From NCBI RefSeq assembly GCF_014280965.1, contig NZ_JACODZ010000002.1:1-64000 (forward strand): DNA of 64,000 nt, given 5' to 3'. A program made the position numbers and the translations under genes. Below the pieces are notes generated by a model. That model had not been told where the DNA came from and did no database searches. It worked only from the letters and a program-made list of their open reading frames with translations. This document shows, piece after piece, positions 26,990 through 36,760 of the stretch (position 1 is the first letter of the stretch; each line of letters begins with the position of its first letter). Origin of the DNA: Echinicola salinicaeni (GTDB lineage Bacteria; Bacteroidota; Bacteroidia; Cytophagales; Cyclobacteriaceae).

Positions 26990-28705
26990 ATGGTAAATCC
27001 AAACCTCACAGATTATAGTAAGACCTACAAGGCTTTTGATTGGGAGAAGGAAAGTCAATATTTTAATGGACCTTCAGCTGGATTAGGACTTAATATTGCC
27101 CACGAAGCGGTTGATCGCCATGCAAATGGAGGATTAGGGGATACCACAGCCATTCGTTTTGTGCGAAAAGATCAAAAAAGGGAGAACATCAGTTATGTTA
27201 AGCTTCAAGAACTGACCTCAAGATTTGCCAATGTTTTGGATCGTTTAGGGATTGCTAAGGGGGAAACGGTGTATTCGCTTTTGGGACGGGTTCCGGAATT
27301 ATATATTACTGCCTTGGGGAGTTTAAAAAGGCTAGCGGTTTTTTGTCCTTTATTCTCTGTATTTGGTCCAGAACCAATTTTCCAGCGACTTTCAAAAGGA
27401 GAGGCTTCCCTATTGGTGACGAACAAATTGTTTTATGAAAAAAAGGTGGAAAAACTCATCGACCGATTACCTCATCTGAGGTACATTTTCTTGATAGACG
27501 TGGAAGAAGATTTGTCCAAAAAGGTATTATCCTTTGATCGATGGATGAAAAAAGCTTCTTCCTCATTCAGTATTCCATTTACTTCTCCTGAAGACCCTGC
27601 GCTTCTCCATTTTACCAGTGGAACTACTGGTATGCCCAAGGGGGCACTTCATGTACATAAAGCAGTTTATACGCATTATTTAACAGGAAAGCTGGTTTTA
27701 GATTTTCATAAAAATGATGTGTTCTGGTGTACGGCAGACCCCGGTTGGGTAACCGGAACATCTTATGGGATTATTTCACCTTTGGTTAACGGAGTTACCA
27801 GTATTGTGGATGAGCAGGAGTTTGATGCCATGAGATGGTATCAAATCCTCGAAAAGGAGAAGGTGAATATTTGGTATACCGCCCCCACGGCCATCCGGAG
27901 ATTGATGAGGACCGAAATGGATCCCAAAAAGGAGTTTGACTTAAGTAAATTACGTCTAGTGCTTAGTGTAGGAGAGCCATTGCATGCTGCTGAGGTGATA
28001 TGGGCCCAGCAGGCATTTGGAGTACCTGTTTTGGATAATTGGTGGCAAACGGAAACAGGAGGAATTATGATTGCCAATTACAGAAGTATGGAGGTAGCGC
28101 CAGGATCCATGGGGAAACCTTTGCCTGGGATAGAAGCTGCAGTGGCGGAGATTGATGGAGATGGCATTGAATTGATTACGGATACTGAAGCCCAAGGGCA
28201 TTTGGTTTTGAAAAAAGGCTTTCCTTCTATGTTCAGGGCCTATCTGCATGAGCAGGAACGTTATAATAAATGTTTCATAGGGGATTGGTATATCACAGGT
28301 GATTTGGCTAGAAGAGATCGCAAGGGCTATTTCTGGTTTGTGGGCCGGGCTGATGATATTATCAAGACTTCTGGGCATATGGTGGGACCTTTTGAAGTGG
28401 AAAGTTCTCTGATGAAGCATCCTTCTGTGGCAGAAGCAGCGGTAATAGGTAAGCCTGAAGCATCGGTTGGTGAGATGGTAAAAGCTTTTGTGGTTTTGAA
28501 AGAGGGGGTAAAGGAGAATAGCGAAACCAAACTGGATATTATTGGTTTTGCCCGAAAGGAATTAGGGCCAGCTGTAGCGCCCAAGGAAATAGCATTTGTG
28601 CAGCGATTGCCCAAAACCCGGAGCGGGAAAATTTTGAGAAGACTTTTGAAAGCCCGTGAGCTGGGATTACCTGAGGGTGATCTTTCAACCTTAGAACCTA
28701 GTTAG
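26990..28705 (+). CDS. acsA: Acetate-CoA ligase (AMP-forming)
   Basis: A 571-residue acyl-adenylate enzyme, likely acetyl-CoA synthetase of the shorter Bacillus AcsA type. Seen: LHFTSGTTGMPKGALHVH (P-loop-like), DNWWQTETGGIMIANY, GDWYITGDLARRDRKGYFWFVGRADDIIKTSGHMVGPFEVE and the C-terminal Lys in PKTRSGKILRRLLKA (Lys547). It starts a unit with PDH-type E1a, E1b, E2 and an ACP, so both routes make acetyl-CoA. AMP-forming direction uses acetate and ATP; propionate is an alternative substrate. Confidence 0.9.
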   Translation: MVNPNLTDYSKTYKAFDWEKESQYFNGPSAGLGLNIAHEAVDRHANGGLGDTTAIRFVRKDQKRENISYVKLQELTSRFANVLDRLGIAKGETVYSLLGRVPELYITALGSLKRLAVFCPLFSVFGPEPIFQRLSKGEASLLVTNKLFYEKKVEKLIDRLPHLRYIFLIDVEEDLSKKVLSFDRWMKKASSSFSIPFTSPEDPALLHFTSGTTGMPKGALHVHKAVYTHYLTGKLVLDFHKNDVFWCTADPGWVTGTSYGIISPLVNGVTSIVDEQEFDAMRWYQILEKEKVNIWYTAPTAIRRLMRTEMDPKKEFDLSKLRLVLSVGEPLHAAEVIWAQQAFGVPVLDNWWQTETGGIMIANYRSMEVAPGSMGKPLPGIEAAVAEIDGDGIELITDTEAQGHLVLKKGFPSMFRAYLHEQERYNKCFIGDWYITGDLARRDRKGYFWFVGRADDIIKTSGHMVGPFEVESSLMKHPSVAEAAVIGKPEASVGEMVKAFVVLKEGVKENSETKLDIIGFARKELGPAVAPKEIAFVQRLPKTRSGKILRRLLKARELGLPEGDLSTLEPS

Positions 28706-28760
28706 TTGACTTGTTTTAATGCCAATATAAACCCCATAATTAACTTGAACCCTTATAAAT

Positions 28761-29747
28761 ATGAAACGTAATCCTTCCCGAAAAAAAAGTTCATCAGGTG
28801 AAGAAGAGCGAGCTTTACTCTCTAAAATGATGCTCATTAGAAAGTTTGAGGAAAAAGCAGCTGAACAATATACCAAAGAAAAAATCAGGGGGTTTTTACA
28901 TTTATATATTGGAGAGGAGGCTGTGGCTGTGGGAGTCATTCAGGCCTTGTCCGAGGAAGATAATATTTTATGTACCTATCGGGAACATGGACATGCTTTG
29001 ATGAGAGGATTGAATCCAGGAGTCATTATGGCGGAAATGTATGGAAAGGTGGAGGGGTGCAGCAAAGGAAGAGGGGGTTCCATGCATCTGTTTGATGTAG
29101 ATAAGCATTTTTTTGGAGGAAGTGCCATAGTTGGAGGACACTTGGCCATGGCAGTGGGATTGGCATTGGCTTCTAAGAAACAGAAAAAAAACAATGTAAC
29201 CTGTTGCTTTTTTGGAGAAGGTGCTGCAGCTGAGGGAGAATTCCATGAAGCGATGAACCTAGCAGCTTTATGGAAGGTGCCTGTATTGTTTGTTTGTGAA
29301 AACAACCTTTATGCAATGGGGACAGCATTAAAGTATACACATGCTATGCAGGATTTGGAAAAAAAAGGTGCTGCTTATGGAATTCCTTCTGTGGCGGTGG
29401 ATGGTATGGATATTATTGCTGTCAAAAAGGCTGCAGAAGAGGCCATCAATTATATCAAAGAAAGTGGAATGCCTTATTTCTTGGTTTGTAATACCTATCG
29501 GTTTAGGGCTCATTCCATGTTTGATGCTGAACTATACCGGGATAAAAAAGAAGTGGAAGAATGGAAGAAGAAAGATCCCATTATCAATTACCATCAGGTT
29601 TTAAAAAGGAAACGACTAATCACAAAGGTGCAATATGATCAAATAGAAGCCCAGATTAAAGAGGAGATCGATAAGGCGGTTTCATTTGCCGAAAAAGGGA
29701 GCTGGGAAGCAGTAGAAGACCTTGGAAAGTTCGTTTACAGTGAATGA
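28761..29747 (+). CDS. pdhA: Pyruvate/2-oxoacid dehydrogenase E1 alpha subunit
   Basis: A 328-residue thiamine-diphosphate enzyme subunit. Seen: [24 protein letters not shown], the ThDP motif [17 protein letters not shown] with NN at 181-182 (GEG in place of GDG), and [10 protein letters not shown] near the end. It pairs with the E1 beta gene 84 bases downstream. Substrate is most likely pyruvate; acetoin dehydrogenase is the main alternative, since two-gene E1 sets of this size serve both. Confidence 0.88.
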   Translation: MKRNPSRKKSSSGEEERALLSKMMLIRKFEEKAAEQYTKEKIRGFLHLYIGEEAVAVGVIQALSEEDNILCTYREHGHALMRGLNPGVIMAEMYGKVEGCSKGRGGSMHLFDVDKHFFGGSAIVGGHLAMAVGLALASKKQKKNNVTCCFFGEGAAAEGEFHEAMNLAALWKVPVLFVCENNLYAMGTALKYTHAMQDLEKKGAAYGIPSVAVDGMDIIAVKKAAEEAINYIKESGMPYFLVCNTYRFRAHSMFDAELYRDKKEVEEWKKKDPIINYHQVLKRKRLITKVQYDQIEAQIKEEIDKAVSFAEKGSWEAVEDLGKFVYSE

Positions 29748-29831
29748 CAATGATCTTTTAGATTAATTATCAATAGCATGGGAGAACAGGGTGAATGTTT
29801 CTAATTAACTACTCCACTATAATAAAGGAAA

Positions 29832-30833
29832 ATGGCAGATGAGAATACCCATAAAATAACCTATCGAGAAGCTTTAAAACAGGCTCACTGGGAAGCCTTG
29901 CGGGATGATGATCGAATATTTCTTATGGGGGAGGATGTTGGTCGTTATGGAGGAGCTTTTGCCGTAAGTAAAGGCTTATTAAAAGAGTTTGGTCCTGAAA
30001 GGGTCATGGATGTGCCCTTGTCCGAATCTGGTTTTGTGGGAGCAGGTATTGGATCAGCGATGGCTGGGATGAAGCCCATCGTGGAAATCATGACCGTCAA
30101 TTTTAGTTTATTGGCCATGGACCAGATTATCAATAATGCAGCTACCTTACTGCATATGTCAGGGGGACAGGTGAATGTTCCCTTGGTGATCAGGATTGGT
30201 TGTGGGATAGGCCGGCAATTAGCAGCACAGCATTCTCATAGTTGGGAGCCTTTTTTCGCTCATGTACCGGGATTGATTGTATTGTCAGTGGGCACTCATG
30301 AGGATGCTAGAGGAATGCTTGCTGCATCACTGAAAAGCCCTGACCCAGTAGTTATGTTGGAATATACTTTTATGTTGAATAGGGAGGGGGAAATCCCTGC
30401 TGATCCTTTTACGGTGGACATTAGTAAAGCAAAAGTAAGAAGGGAAGGCAGGGATATAAGCCTGATAACATATGGTAATGGGGTATATAAATGCTTGGAA
30501 GCGGCTGAAAGGCTTTTTGAATTGGGCATTGAAGTGGAGGTGCTTGATTTACGGGTATTAAGGCCCTTGGATGAAGAGAGTATTCTTTCGACTGTCAGCA
30601 AAACGCATAGAGCCATAGTTGTAGAGGATGCTTGGAAATCGGTGGGGATAGCTTCGGAGGTTTTGGCCAGAATTAGTGAAAAGGCCTTTTTTGAATTGGA
30701 TGCTCCTTTGTATCGACTTTGCGGAGCAGAAGTTCCTATCCCATATCCCAAACACCTTGAAGACGCATCTGTTCCCCAAAGTGAGGATATTATTGTTGCA
30801 ATAAAAAAAATATTAGGCCATGATAGCGTTTAA
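29832..30833 (+). CDS. pdhB: Pyruvate/2-oxoacid dehydrogenase E1 beta subunit
   Basis: A 333-residue partner of E1 alpha. Seen: ITYREALKQAHWEALRDDDRIFLMGEDVGRYGGAF, the block VMDVPLSESGFVGAGIGSAMAGMKPIVEI, and the C-terminal transketolase-type domain DISLITYGNGVYKCLEAAERL, LDLRVLRPLDEESIL. It overlaps the E2 gene by 14 bases, which points to coupled translation. Confidence 0.9.
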   Translation: MADENTHKITYREALKQAHWEALRDDDRIFLMGEDVGRYGGAFAVSKGLLKEFGPERVMDVPLSESGFVGAGIGSAMAGMKPIVEIMTVNFSLLAMDQIINNAATLLHMSGGQVNVPLVIRIGCGIGRQLAAQHSHSWEPFFAHVPGLIVLSVGTHEDARGMLAASLKSPDPVVMLEYTFMLNREGEIPADPFTVDISKAKVRREGRDISLITYGNGVYKCLEAAERLFELGIEVEVLDLRVLRPLDEESILSTVSKTHRAIVVEDAWKSVGIASEVLARISEKAFFELDAPLYRLCGAEVPIPYPKHLEDASVPQSEDIIVAIKKILGHDSV

Positions 30834-32016
30834 AATGCCCAGTTTAGGGGCGGATATGGAAGCGGGTACCTTAGTAGAATGGAGGAAAAGTGTAGGGGAT
30901 CAGATAAGTCATGGAGATATCATTGCTGATGTGGAAACCCAAAAAGGCTTGATAGAAATTGAAGTCTTTGATGATGGAATAATTGAACGATTTATGGTTG
31001 AGGAGGGGGCGAAAGTCCCTGTGGGAACCGTTTTGGCAATGATCAGACCAGTGGATGAAAAACCACAAAAATTAGAAGTGTCCGAAGCACCTGAAGAAAT
31101 AAAGAAAAAAAGCGTTGAGCAAGCCCATCAGACTAATGCAAAACGGCTAAAGATTACTCCTCTAGCGAAACGAATGGCTACAGACAATAAAATTGATTAT
31201 GGCAAATTAAAGGGGACTGGTCCAGAAGGGGAAATTGTGAAAAAGGATGTGGAAAAGGCCATTGAAGAATTGGCAGTGTCAGGGACCTCTCCCAAGGTAT
31301 CACCTATTGAAAAGCAGCCTATTCCCTCTAGTACTAGTCAAATTAATGTGCCATCCCAAAAGTCGATTAGAGCAGCCGTAGCAGCGGCGATGACTAAGTC
31401 CAAGAGAGAGATTCCTCATTACTATTTAGAGAAAAAAATTGATATGAGTAAATCCTTGGACTGGTTGAGAAAAACAAATGAGGATAGGCCCATCCAAAAA
31501 AGGTTATTATCAGCAGTACTTTTCATTAAGGCAGTAGCCAGTTCAATTGAAGAAGTTCCTGAAATCAATGGGGTTTGGGAAGATGAGCTAGTGATAAAAA
31601 ATGAGATCAATATTGGTTTTGTACTGTCCTTAAGGGGAGGTGGAATTATTGTGCCTGCCATTAAAAACGCTGATTTGAAAAGTATTGATGAGATCATGGA
31701 ATGGCTTAATGAAATAATTCCCAGAGCAAGGGCTTTTAAACTACGGAGTTCCGACTTATCAGAGGCTACAATTACCCTTACCAGTATTGGAGAAGGAGGT
31801 GCTGATAAGGTGTTTGGAATTATTTATCCCCCCCAGATAGCAATTATAGGATTAGGAAATGTCATAGATGAGGCCATTGTAGAAAATGGAATGGTTGGGA
31901 TTCGTCCAGTACTTCATGCTACATTGGCCGGGGACCATAGGGCTACTGATGGACTTGTCGGTAGCCGATTCCTGGATGCTCTTAATAAAAACTTACAAAA
32001 TCCTGAAGAATTATGA
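30820..32016 (+). CDS. pdhC: Dihydrolipoamide acyltransferase E2
   Basis: A 398-residue E2 of one lipoyl domain (1-76, lipoyl Lys42 in DVETQKGLIEIEV, where ETDKA is more usual), a peripheral-subunit-binding domain (110-150, ITPLAKRMATDNKIDYGKLKGTGPEG), and the acyltransferase core from about 180 with the catalytic motif GDHRATDG (His373, Asp377). No E3 (dihydrolipoamide dehydrogenase) gene follows; E3 must come from elsewhere. Confidence 0.9.
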   Translation: MIAFKMPSLGADMEAGTLVEWRKSVGDQISHGDIIADVETQKGLIEIEVFDDGIIERFMVEEGAKVPVGTVLAMIRPVDEKPQKLEVSEAPEEIKKKSVEQAHQTNAKRLKITPLAKRMATDNKIDYGKLKGTGPEGEIVKKDVEKAIEELAVSGTSPKVSPIEKQPIPSSTSQINVPSQKSIRAAVAAAMTKSKREIPHYYLEKKIDMSKSLDWLRKTNEDRPIQKRLLSAVLFIKAVASSIEEVPEINGVWEDELVIKNEINIGFVLSLRGGGIIVPAIKNADLKSIDEIMEWLNEIIPRARAFKLRSSDLSEATITLTSIGEGGADKVFGIIYPPQIAIIGLGNVIDEAIVENGMVGIRPVLHATLAGDHRATDGLVGSRFLDALNKNLQNPEEL

Positions 32017-32258
32017 AGGAAGCAGAAATATTAAATATTGTTTATGGTTTATTAAAACAGGTGGCACCGGAAACTGATCCAAGCAGTTTGACTTTAGATG
32101 AAAACATTAGAGAGTCCTTAAATATAGACTCTTATGATGCCCTACAGTTTATAGTTGCCTTGAGTGAGAAATTGGGAGTGGATATCCCTGAAAAGGATTA
32201 TGGTCAGACGGGCAATTTGAAAAACCTACTGATTTATTTAGAAAAAAGACTCCATTGA
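32013..32258 (+). CDS. Acyl carrier protein
   Basis: An 81-residue acyl carrier protein with the attachment Ser40 in LNIDSYDALQFIV (DSY where most ACPs have DSL) and the typical acidic helices around it. Its start overlaps the E2 stop (ATGA), so it is tightly coupled to the PDH genes. ACP next to an acetyl-CoA-forming complex suggests transfer of the acetyl group to a carrier or a role in lipoate/octanoate supply; this is inference. Confidence 0.85.
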   Translation: MKEAEILNIVYGLLKQVAPETDPSSLTLDENIRESLNIDSYDALQFIVALSEKLGVDIPEKDYGQTGNLKNLLIYLEKRLH

Positions 32259-32582
32259 TAGTGATTTTATAATGAAATCAATAGTTAAAGGATAGAATGA
32301 TTGAAAATGAATACGGCTCAATAAGTATCAATTTATAAGTAAAAGAGATTCTCTATCCTCTTTACCGACTTTACCGTATGGGATTTTTTAAACCTGACCT
32401 TCCTACTCTTTGTCTTTATTTCTAATTTATTATTGTATTTCAAGGGGGGTATTGTAAGTAATTGTTAATCAGTGATAAGTATCATTGAAAGCTGAGGTTT
32501 TTATCATCTGAATTTCTCTCGTTTTTCCTTAACATTATAGGGAAAATAGAATGGATAATCTTAATACCCTTAGGGGAAAATA
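32259..32582. other. Promoter region of the GT4/GDE unit
   Basis: 324 bases without a gene, T-rich on the plus strand, holding palindrome F at 32472-32485. No terminator with a clear stem is seen behind the ACP gene. Confidence 0.55.
32472..32485. promoter_or_regulatory. FNR-like palindrome F
   Basis: GTGAT-AAGT-ATCAT, 97 bases upstream of the GT4 start. The first base is G where the other seven sites have A; the remaining nine fixed positions match. Confidence 0.6.
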
Positions 32583-33647
32583 ATGAGAATTGCACAAGTA
32601 GCTCCGCTGTATGAAAGTGTACCTCCTAAAACCTATGGGGGTACAGAAAGGGTGGTTTCTTATCTCACTGAAGAATTAGTTAGAAAAGGCCATGAAGTAA
32701 CACTTTTTGCTTCAGCCGACTCCAATACTAATGCTCGATTTATACCTGTAGTAGATGAATCTTTACGTTTGAGTGAAAAGTATACTGATCCCTTGGTACA
32801 CCATGTTTTATTATTACAAAAGGTGCTTGACCATATTCATGAGTTTGATATTGTGCACTACCATATTGATTACTTTCACTATCCCTTGAGTAGAATGTGT
32901 GGTTATCCTCAAATTTCAACTTTGCATGGGCGTCTGGATATTCCTGATCTACAATCCTTATACAGGGAATATGATGAAATGCCACTAGTGTCTATTTCAG
33001 ATAACCAGCGATTACCATTAGCCTTTGCTAATTGGATATCAACTGTTTATCATGGGTTGCCCAATGAGTATGTCTATTTTCCAGATAGCGGTGATTATTT
33101 GGCATTTGTTGGCAGAATTTCTCCAGAGAAAGGCGTGGATCGGGCAATTAAGATCGCACAGCAAACCAATATTAAATTGAAAATTGCTGCAAAAATTGAA
33201 AAAGCAGATATTAATTATTTTGAAAATTCCATAAGGCCCTTATTGGATGATCCGCTTGTTGAATTTGTTGGGGAAATTCGAGAAGATCAAAAAGATAGAT
33301 TTTATGGGAATGCAAAGGCATTATTATTCCCTATTGCTTGGCCTGAGCCTTTTGGATTGGTCATGATAGAAGCCATCGCCTGTGGTACACCAGTCGTTGC
33401 TTTTAATAACGGTTCGGTCCCAGAAATCATACGTCACGAAAAAACGGGGTTTATTGTTAATTCCATTGAAGAGGCAGTAAATGCCGTTAATAATATAGGG
33501 ATAATTGAGAGGCGTAATTGCCGAAAAGATTTCGAGGAACGTTTTTTAGTGAGTCGAATGGCCAATGATTATTTGAAGGTCTATGAAATTGTTCTTGAGG
33601 AAAATTCAATGGTCCCGTTTTCCAATCAATTAATGAGGAAACAATGA
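32583..33647 (+). CDS. Glycosyltransferase family 4 protein
   Basis: A 354-residue GT-B fold transferase. Seen: MRIAQVAPLYESVPPKTYGGTERVV (glycine-rich acceptor loop), LAFVGRISPEKGVDRAIKIA, and the retaining-GT signature WPEPFGLVMIEAIACGTPVV with Glu255 and Glu263. It probably uses a nucleotide sugar to make an alpha-linked glucan or glycoside. Its stop overlaps the start of the debranching-enzyme gene, so a linked role in storage glucan or osmolyte metabolism is likely. Confidence 0.85.
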   Translation: MRIAQVAPLYESVPPKTYGGTERVVSYLTEELVRKGHEVTLFASADSNTNARFIPVVDESLRLSEKYTDPLVHHVLLLQKVLDHIHEFDIVHYHIDYFHYPLSRMCGYPQISTLHGRLDIPDLQSLYREYDEMPLVSISDNQRLPLAFANWISTVYHGLPNEYVYFPDSGDYLAFVGRISPEKGVDRAIKIAQQTNIKLKIAAKIEKADINYFENSIRPLLDDPLVEFVGEIREDQKDRFYGNAKALLFPIAWPEPFGLVMIEAIACGTPVVAFNNGSVPEIIRHEKTGFIVNSIEEAVNAVNNIGIIERRNCRKDFEERFLVSRMANDYLKVYEIVLEENSMVPFSNQLMRKQ

Positions 33648-35794
33648 TTACAGAAAAAGAGAAACGATATGATATTTCGCCTTATGTTAATCTTGAAAAG
33701 ATTGTATTAAACCAAGCGGATACTTTTGGCGTTTTTCATCCTTCCGGAGATATTATTTATATAAGTAATGGGGAACAAGGGCTTTACCATAAAGATACCA
33801 GATTTATATCTCATTATATTCTAAAAATCAATGGTTTCAATCCTGTGTTGCTTGGGGCATCTATCGGTGAGTCCAATGAAGTGTTGCATTCGGCTTTAAC
33901 CAATCCCAAAATCAAGGGGACTGGTAGTACTATTCCTGCTGGAACCATTTCATTAAATAGAAGTAAATTTTTGCAAAAGGGTGAATGTCATGAAAAAATA
34001 GTTTTGACGAATCACAGTAATGAAGAATGCTTTTTGGATATTAACTTTTTTATCAGTAGTGATTTCCAAGATATTTTTGAGGTGCGTGGAATGGAAAGAG
34101 AGCAGAAAGGAAATAGGTACCCTTTCAGTACCAATGGAGACAATAGCCTTCATTTGGCTTATGAGGGGCTTGATAAAGTGACTCGAAAAACCATATTAGA
34201 TTTTGAACCAAAACCCCAAATTATTGCAGAAAACGGTTTTGAATACAGGTTTTCTTTAGCTCCAAAAGCGAGCTTTGAAATCCATATCTTGATGCGTTTT
34301 GATATTAATGGCGAAATCATTGAAAAAAAACAATATGGGGAAGCCTTGATGGGCCTAATGAAGAATATTAATGAAACGAACCAGTATCTGGCGGAAATCA
34401 CCACTAATAATGAGATATTTGATCATTGGATAAAACGGTCGAAGATTGATCTGATTTCATTGATGAATCTTACAGATTTTGGCTATTATCCCTATGCTGG
34501 AGTGCCTTGGTTTAATACCACTTTTGGTCGGGATGGAATAATCACTGCCTTTGAGATGTTATGGGCTGCGCCTGCAATCGCCAAGGGGGTCCTCTTATAT
34601 CTTGCACATACGCAATCGAAGACCTTGGATGAACGGAATGATTCTGAGCCTGGAAAAATATTGCATGAAGCCAGGAGTGGTGAAATGGTGAATACAGGTG
34701 AAGTACCCTTTAAAAAATATTATGGAACCATTGATGCTACACCACTATTTATCATTCTTGCTGGCAAATATTTTAAGCGTACCGGAGATTTTACCTTGAT
34801 CAAAAAGATTTGGGATAATATAAAAGCCGCTCTGGATTGGATTGATAATTATGGAGATATTGATCAAGATGGATTTGTAGAATATCAAAAACGTTCGGAA
34901 TCAGGCCTGGTCAATCAAGGCTGGAAAGATTCCAACGATTCAATAAGCCATGAAGATGGGAGCTTGGCAGAACCACCCATAGTGCTATGCGAGGTACAGG
35001 CTTATGTGTATGAAGCCAAGATTCAAGCTGGTTATTTAGCCCAGCAGCTTAATGATGGGGAAATAGCAGAAAGCTTGGTGAAGGAGGCAGAGATCCTTAA
35101 AGAAAAATTCAATAAAGCTTTTTGGGATGATAGAATAGGTTGTTACTGTTTGGCCTTGGATGCCAATAAAACGCCCTGCAAGGTGATTTCCTCCAATGCC
35201 GGTCAATGCCTGATTACGGGAATTGTAAAAGAAGAATATGTCCAACGGCTTACAGAGACATTATTCAGTAAAAAAATGTTCTCTGGTTGGGGAATCAGGA
35301 CCTTATCAGCCAATGAAGTAAGGTATAACCCTATGTCTTACCATAATGGCTCTATATGGCCACATGATATCGCTTTGATCGCTTATGGATTGTCCAAGTA
35401 TGGTAAAAGTGAGTATGCACTTAAAATATTTAAATCATTGACCGATTTTTCTATGTTCGGAGATTCTTTCCGTTTGCCTGAACTTTTCTGTGGATTTGAT
35501 AGGGTAGAAGGCGAAGGTCCTATAGCCTATCCAGTAGCTTGTTCCCCCCAGGCTTGGTCAGTGGCCGGATTATATATGTTATTTCAATCTATCCTCGGAT
35601 TGGAAATAGATGCAGTCAATAAAGTATTACATTTTAAACAAACCTTATTACCTGATTTTATTAATGCTATGACCATTAGGAATTTGAAGCTGGGTGATGA
35701 AAGTGCTCATATTGAATTGGTTCGCCATAAAACAGATGTGGGGATCAATATAGTAAGCAAAGGGGATGATTGGGAAGTGATTGTGATCAAATAG
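33644..35794 (+). CDS. Glycogen debranching enzyme (amylo-alpha-1,6-glucosidase type)
   Basis: A 716-residue enzyme with an N-terminal GDE_N-type sandwich (ADTFGVFHPSGDIIYISNGEQGLYHKDTRFISHY) and a C-terminal (alpha/alpha)6 barrel. Barrel motifs: GVPWFNTTFGRDGIITAFEML, ARSGEMVNTGEVPFKKYYGTIDATPLFI, ESGLVNQGWKDSNDSI and YNPMSYHNGSIWPHDIALIA. It should remove alpha-1,6 branches. The start overlaps the GT4 stop by four bases (ATGA). It converges on the stress-protein gene at 36682-35852 with a 57-base gap. Confidence 0.87.
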   Translation: MITEKEKRYDISPYVNLEKIVLNQADTFGVFHPSGDIIYISNGEQGLYHKDTRFISHYILKINGFNPVLLGASIGESNEVLHSALTNPKIKGTGSTIPAGTISLNRSKFLQKGECHEKIVLTNHSNEECFLDINFFISSDFQDIFEVRGMEREQKGNRYPFSTNGDNSLHLAYEGLDKVTRKTILDFEPKPQIIAENGFEYRFSLAPKASFEIHILMRFDINGEIIEKKQYGEALMGLMKNINETNQYLAEITTNNEIFDHWIKRSKIDLISLMNLTDFGYYPYAGVPWFNTTFGRDGIITAFEMLWAAPAIAKGVLLYLAHTQSKTLDERNDSEPGKILHEARSGEMVNTGEVPFKKYYGTIDATPLFIILAGKYFKRTGDFTLIKKIWDNIKAALDWIDNYGDIDQDGFVEYQKRSESGLVNQGWKDSNDSISHEDGSLAEPPIVLCEVQAYVYEAKIQAGYLAQQLNDGEIAESLVKEAEILKEKFNKAFWDDRIGCYCLALDANKTPCKVISSNAGQCLITGIVKEEYVQRLTETLFSKKMFSGWGIRTLSANEVRYNPMSYHNGSIWPHDIALIAYGLSKYGKSEYALKIFKSLTDFSMFGDSFRLPELFCGFDRVEGEGPIAYPVACSPQAWSVAGLYMLFQSILGLEIDAVNKVLHFKQTLLPDFINAMTIRNLKLGDESAHIELVRHKTDVGINIVSKGDDWEVIVIK

Positions 35795-35851
35795 TTTTAA
35801 AATGTCCTGACTTTTTTAGCTTTATGGAAGGGCTTGAAATTGCGCCTTTTT

Positions 35852-36682
35852 TTAAATACGAAAAGTCCAAATTGGGCATTTACTATGTTGTAGTGTGTCC
35901 TCAGTTATACTTCCATAAAATGCATGACTAAGTCCCTTTCTCACATGGGTAGACATGGCGATCAAATCAATTTTATGTGATGATTGAAATGCTATAATGC
36001 CTTTTTCTTCGGTCCAATGATTGGTGAAATATGGTTGGCAGTTTTGGAGGCGGTGATGTTTTACAAAATTGTCCAACTCCATCTTGCCTTCTGCTTCAGG
36101 TTGGAAGTGCATAGGAGTGTTGATTAGGAGCAGATGGATATGAGCATCAAAAAATGCTTGTAGTGCTTTGACTTTTTGAATAAAATTTTCCTGCCCCAAT
36201 TCCAGATTTGATGGAAGGAGAATGTGTTTTATTTCGGAAACCTTAGCCTCATTTTCCAATGCTAAAACAGGAACATTTGATTTCCTAATGATTTTTTTTG
36301 TGATTGAACCAAAGAGAAAACCATCTAAGCCCTCATTTCCTGAAGTCCCCATAACAACTAGATCAATTCCTAGTTCTGCTATTTTTTCTAAAATGGCCGC
36401 TACTATACTTCCATTTGTACTGATGATCTTTGTGCTAATATTCGGTTTGGTTTGAAGCTTCGAATTGCTTAAAAGGTCCTTTTGTATGGATTCCTGCATT
36501 TCTTGGATAAAATTAAGGTTACCATCATGGCCTCTTAAATAAATAGTTTCATACATGGGAGAGGTATAGATTACATGAATTATAACTACCTCACCACCCG
36601 TTTTGCTAGCTATTTCAGCAGCAAAATTAAAGGCATTTTTTGCAGGTTTCGAAAAATCATATGGGACGAGGATTTTATTCAT
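35852..36682 (-). CDS. Tandem universal stress protein
   Basis: A 276-residue protein of two Usp domains. Domain 1 (1-140) has the ATP-binding set VVMGTSGNEGLDGFLFGSITKKII; domain 2 (about 150-276) ends MSTHVRKGLSHAFYGSITEDTL. Usp proteins rise under starvation, hypoxia and other stress. It is the third gene of the leftward unit ppsA-SDR-usp. Confidence 0.9.
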   Translation of the reverse strand: MNKILVPYDFSKPAKNAFNFAAEIASKTGGEVVIIHVIYTSPMYETIYLRGHDGNLNFIQEMQESIQKDLLSNSKLQTKPNISTKIISTNGSIVAAILEKIAELGIDLVVMGTSGNEGLDGFLFGSITKKIIRKSNVPVLALENEAKVSEIKHILLPSNLELGQENFIQKVKALQAFFDAHIHLLLINTPMHFQPEAEGKMELDNFVKHHRLQNCQPYFTNHWTEEKGIIAFQSSHKIDLIAMSTHVRKGLSHAFYGSITEDTLQHSKCPIWTFRI

Positions 36683-36760
36683 GGTCTATTTTGAAAATTG
36701 ATGAATTTTTTAAGTTCATTATTGTTGCTTATTCTTACTATAAGAAGGAATTGATGAGTA

